Shown: piece after piece, positions 32,621 through 34,609 of the stretch
How positions within the stretch are numbered: position 1 is the stretch's first letter
Layout: every line of letters begins with the position of its first letter
From: Polaromonas sp. YR568
GTDB lineage: Bacteria; Pseudomonadota; Gammaproteobacteria; Burkholderiales; Burkholderiaceae_C
NCBI GenBank assembly: GCA_945878995.1
Contig: CAMCUN010000039.1
Span: 1-34,609, forward strand
DNA: 34,609 bases
Direction of reading: 5' to 3'
Translations under genes and position numbers: made by a program
The notes under the pieces: model-generated
Told to the model about the DNA's origin: nothing
What the model saw: the letters and a program-made list of their open reading frames with translations, nothing else
Database searches by the model: none

Positions 32621-33091
32621 ATGCACCCCATCTATGACAAGCTCCAATCCTTGCGCATTGAACTGCCACCACTGTCCATCCCGGCCGCCGCCTACCTGCC
32701 TTATGTGCAGACCGGCCAACTGCTGTTTCTGAGCGGTCACATAGCCAAGAAAGACGGCAAAGCCTGGGTCGGGCAACTGGGCAAGACCATGGACACGGCC
32801 GAGGGCAAGTTGGCCGCCCGCGCCATTGCCGTGGACCTCATGGGCACCTTGCACGCGGCTTTGACAGCCCTGGGCAAGGACTTGGGCGCTGTCAAGCGCA
32901 TCGTTAAGGTGATGAGCTTGGTCAATTCCACAGCGGACTTCACCGAGCAGCACCTGGTCACCAACGGCTGCAGCGAACTGCTGGGCGAGGTCTTTGGCGC
33001 GGCCGGCCTGCACGCCCGCAGCGCTTTTGGCGTGGCGCAAATTCCCATGGGCGCCTGCGTTGAAATTGAGCTGATCGCCGAGATCGACTGA
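32621..33091 (+). CDS. RidA/YjgF-family protein
   Basis: 156-residue RidA-like protein, of the longer type beginning YDKLQSLRIELPP. RidA proteins hydrolyse reactive enamine/imine intermediates from PLP enzymes to 2-oxo acids. The conserved Arg is present at residue 133 (HARSAFGVAQIP), followed by the VEIELIAEI strand with Glu148/Glu150. It is divergent from dctQ; the start has a weak Shine-Dalgarno and an AT-rich stretch (32590-32610) upstream that may hold its promoter. Confidence 0.92.
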   Translation: MHPIYDKLQSLRIELPPLSIPAAAYLPYVQTGQLLFLSGHIAKKDGKAWVGQLGKTMDTAEGKLAARAIAVDLMGTLHAALTALGKDLGAVKRIVKVMSLVNSTADFTEQHLVTNGCSELLGEVFGAAGLHARSAFGVAQIPMGACVEIELIAEID

Positions 33092-33101
33092 ACAAACAGG
33101 G

Positions 33102-33113
33102 GGCGCAAGCGCC
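33102..33113. terminator. Small hairpin between convergent genes
   Basis: GGCGC and GCGCC around AA lie right between the RidA stop and the stop of the convergent gene at 33114. The loop is tight and there is no T-run; a weak bidirectional terminator is possible. Confidence 0.25.
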
Positions 33114-34262
33114 TCAGTCCAGGCTGATGCGCTTGAGCGGACGCGGAAATTCGCGGCTGGAATCCATGCAGCCGCCCTCTTGGTAAACGCCTGCGGGGTC
33201 TCGGTAGCGGCTCATGCGCGCCAGCACCTGCTGGTGCTGCGCGGGATCGGCCTGGGTGGCCGCTACCTGAGCTTCGACGATGTGTTCGTTGATTTGCGGC
33301 TCGGCCGCCTCGTCTAAGTACAAGCCATCGCGCCAATGAAAAATCTCTAGGGCCTTGTCGTTCAAGGTGAAGGGGCGGTCGCGCTTCCAGAAATTGCTGA
33401 ACAAGCCCCCGCCCATGTAAATCACCCAGGAGCCTTCGTATCCCTCGGCGTTGGAGGAGGCTTCGTCTGGATTTTTGAACCACACGCGGTCGCCAGGCAC
33501 GTAATACCGGGCTGGAATGGGCGAGTCAGTGCTGCCGTACTCGATGAGAAAAACCTCATGAAACAAGCCCGATTTGATGCAGCGCTGCCTGGCGGTGGCT
33601 TGCAAACGCTGGTACATCTCGATCGACGAGGTGCGAGCCTCCTGGGCCAGGCCCAGCAAAATCACATACTCTGAGGCGCGGTAACACGAAAAGTCATACA
33701 ACCTGCCCGTGTGCTCGGGCTGGGTGGCAGCGGTCAGCGCGTCAACCAGGTCGGCCTCGGGTTGAAGCAAAAAGCCCACCTCGTCTTGGTGGTGCCAAAA
33801 GGCTTCGGGTCGTTCGGCAGCAGCTGTGGTTTTGAAGGCCAGCGCTGTTTTTTCCGCCGCCCGGGCAATGTGGCACCTGACCCGCAGGTGGGACTCCAAG
33901 TCTTCGATGCTGTCAAAGTCGATGCGCTGCGGGGCACACAGCAGGGCCAGCCAGACCTCGCGCAGGAGTTCGTCTCCCGGCTTTATGTCTGGCCAGTGGG
34001 TCAAGTGCTGGGCCAGACTCAGGGTGTCAAAACCCGGGCACAGGCGAGCAAAGGCCTCTGGCTGAAGGCGAGCTGTCCAAACACGCCCGCCTTGGTCTGG
34101 CGCCCAAAGTGCAGGGTCAGGGCCAGGAAACCCGAAGCTGGCCAGAAAATGGGCCCACTGGCGCTCAAACTCGTCAGCACCCATGTTGGGGGGTATTCGG
34201 ATGCCCACGCCCAGTGGCTCTGGTGGTACGGCCAAGCTCATTTCAAGACTCCATAAGGCCAT
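33114..34262 (-). CDS. Hypothetical protein, possible TGL-type (Bacillus Tgl-like) transglutaminase relative
   Basis: 382-residue soluble protein without signal peptide. From about residue 190 on it resembles spore-coat-type protein-glutamine gamma-glutamyltransferase in pattern: a Cys in YDFSCYRASEY (about 193), the segment YVPGDRVWFKNPD (about 254-266), then EGYEGSWVIYMGGGLFS. In Tgl the matching later part carries catalytic Glu and His (GEN...GHG); here the text reads GSW and SNF, so those residues seem replaced. The family link is therefore tentative. ATG 34262 has AGAAGG 7 bases before it; a second ATG at 34241 is also well spaced. It is convergent with RidA and divergent from the lipoprotein gene. 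Confidence 0.75.
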   Translation of the reverse strand: MALWSLEMSLAVPPEPLGVGIRIPPNMGADEFERQWAHFLASFGFPGPDPALWAPDQGGRVWTARLQPEAFARLCPGFDTLSLAQHLTHWPDIKPGDELLREVWLALLCAPQRIDFDSIEDLESHLRVRCHIARAAEKTALAFKTTAAAERPEAFWHHQDEVGFLLQPEADLVDALTAATQPEHTGRLYDFSCYRASEYVILLGLAQEARTSSIEMYQRLQATARQRCIKSGLFHEVFLIEYGSTDSPIPARYYVPGDRVWFKNPDEASSNAEGYEGSWVIYMGGGLFSNFWKRDRPFTLNDKALEIFHWRDGLYLDEAAEPQINEHIVEAQVAATQADPAQHQQVLARMSRYRDPAGVYQEGGCMDSSREFPRPLKRISLD

Positions 34263-34362
34263 CAATGGGCCTTCTCAATTTATTAGGACGGTCATTATTT
34301 TGTAACAGAGCCCAGCAAATAATTTCGTAAATTTGTCTAAGAATACGACGAAAACATTTCTC

Positions 34363-34609
34363 ATGAAAAAAAACACCCTTGTATTTCTCAGTGCCTGTGC
34401 CTTGCTCTTGACCGCTTGTGGTGGCGGTGAAAGCAATCAAGCTGTTTCTGACAATCCAATCACAGCTGCTGCGGTGCTGCAAGCTCAAACCCTTGCCACC
34501 ACGACCACTGCCACGGCCTCGACCACGTCTGAGACGTCGACCACCCCTTCTGCCGTGGCCGCCGCAGCGGTGGACCTGACCGACGCGATTTCTATCCTCA
34601 AAATGATTG
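34363..34609 (+). CDS. Lipoprotein with Thr/Ser-rich linker (partial)
   Basis: The first 82 codons of a gene cut by the right edge. The signal peptide ends in lipobox LLTAC with the acylated Cys at residue 19, then GGGES and a low-complexity Thr/Ser/Ala linker (about 45-70). The last visible residues, VDLTDAISILKMI, resemble the first helix and calcium-loop region of a dockerin-like repeat, as found in large surface proteins. Its function and length cannot be told from this part. Confidence 0.75.
   Translation, partial: MKKNTLVFLSACALLLTACGGGESNQAVSDNPITAAAVLQAQTLATTTTATASTTSETSTTPSAVAAAAVDLTDAISILKMI

Noticed and set aside
1..34609. tRNA, rRNA, CRISPR arrays, riboswitches, intact insertion sequences and phage genes
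   Set aside because: None were recognised on reading both strands; repeats seen are short inverted pairs only.

Overview
The window looks like a Burkholderiales chromosome, most probably Comamonadaceae. I infer this from the gene families (an FcbT-type TRAP transporter, the circularly permuted ATP-grasp/alpha-E pair, the ComEC layout) and from the GC-rich right half. No 16S or other marker is present, so the placement is not proven.

Left part (about 1-17.7 kb): an accessory catabolic region, visibly more AT-rich in its intergenic stretches than the right half. On the minus strand, from right to left, runs a probable operon: ThuA-like protein, SDR, glutathione S-transferase, DUF1302 outer-membrane protein, DUF1329 protein, Ycf48-like beta-propeller and an RND/MMPL exporter (13461 down to 4263). 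The last four form a set often found beside steroid, terpenoid or aromatic degradation genes. Around it lie a SnoaL-like protein (+), an SDR with an overlapping ABM-fold small protein (-), a LuxR-type solo regulator (-) and the first 320 codons of a thiamine-diphosphate dehydrogenase E1 alpha subunit (-), cut by the left edge. To the right are a Rieske oxygenase alpha subunit (-) and, divergently, a second ABM protein and a cytochrome P450 (+). Together they suggest uptake or export plus oxidation of a bulky hydrophobic, perhaps polycyclic, compound. The substrate cannot be read from the sequence.

Middle part (about 17.7-26.3 kb): housekeeping-like, GC-rich DNA. It holds a Cys-rich hypothetical protein, an orphan substrate-binding lipoprotein, the alpha-E and circularly permuted ATP-grasp pair, ComEC and a transglutaminase. 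Next to the transglutaminase are the decayed first residues of a lost DUF2126 domain. A Phd/YefM antitoxin follows with only a scrap of a PIN toxin.

Right part (about 26.4-34.6 kb): a TRAP solute-binding protein (+) is separated from its membrane subunits dctM and dctQ (-) by about 3 kb. That interval holds a terminator, a REP-like inverted repeat, a diverged copy of the dctM 3' end, a truncated vapC with intact vapB, and an S9 prolyl-oligopeptidase lipoprotein. A RidA protein, a possible TGL-type transglutaminase relative and the start of a lipoprotein with a dockerin-like segment close the window. No tRNA, rRNA, CRISPR array or intact transposase was seen.

Most notable: the P450/Rieske/ABM catabolic island with its exporter quartet, a LuxR solo with altered signal-pocket residues, an SDR lacking its catalytic Tyr, two antitoxins retained beside broken toxins, and the domain loss in the transglutaminase gene.
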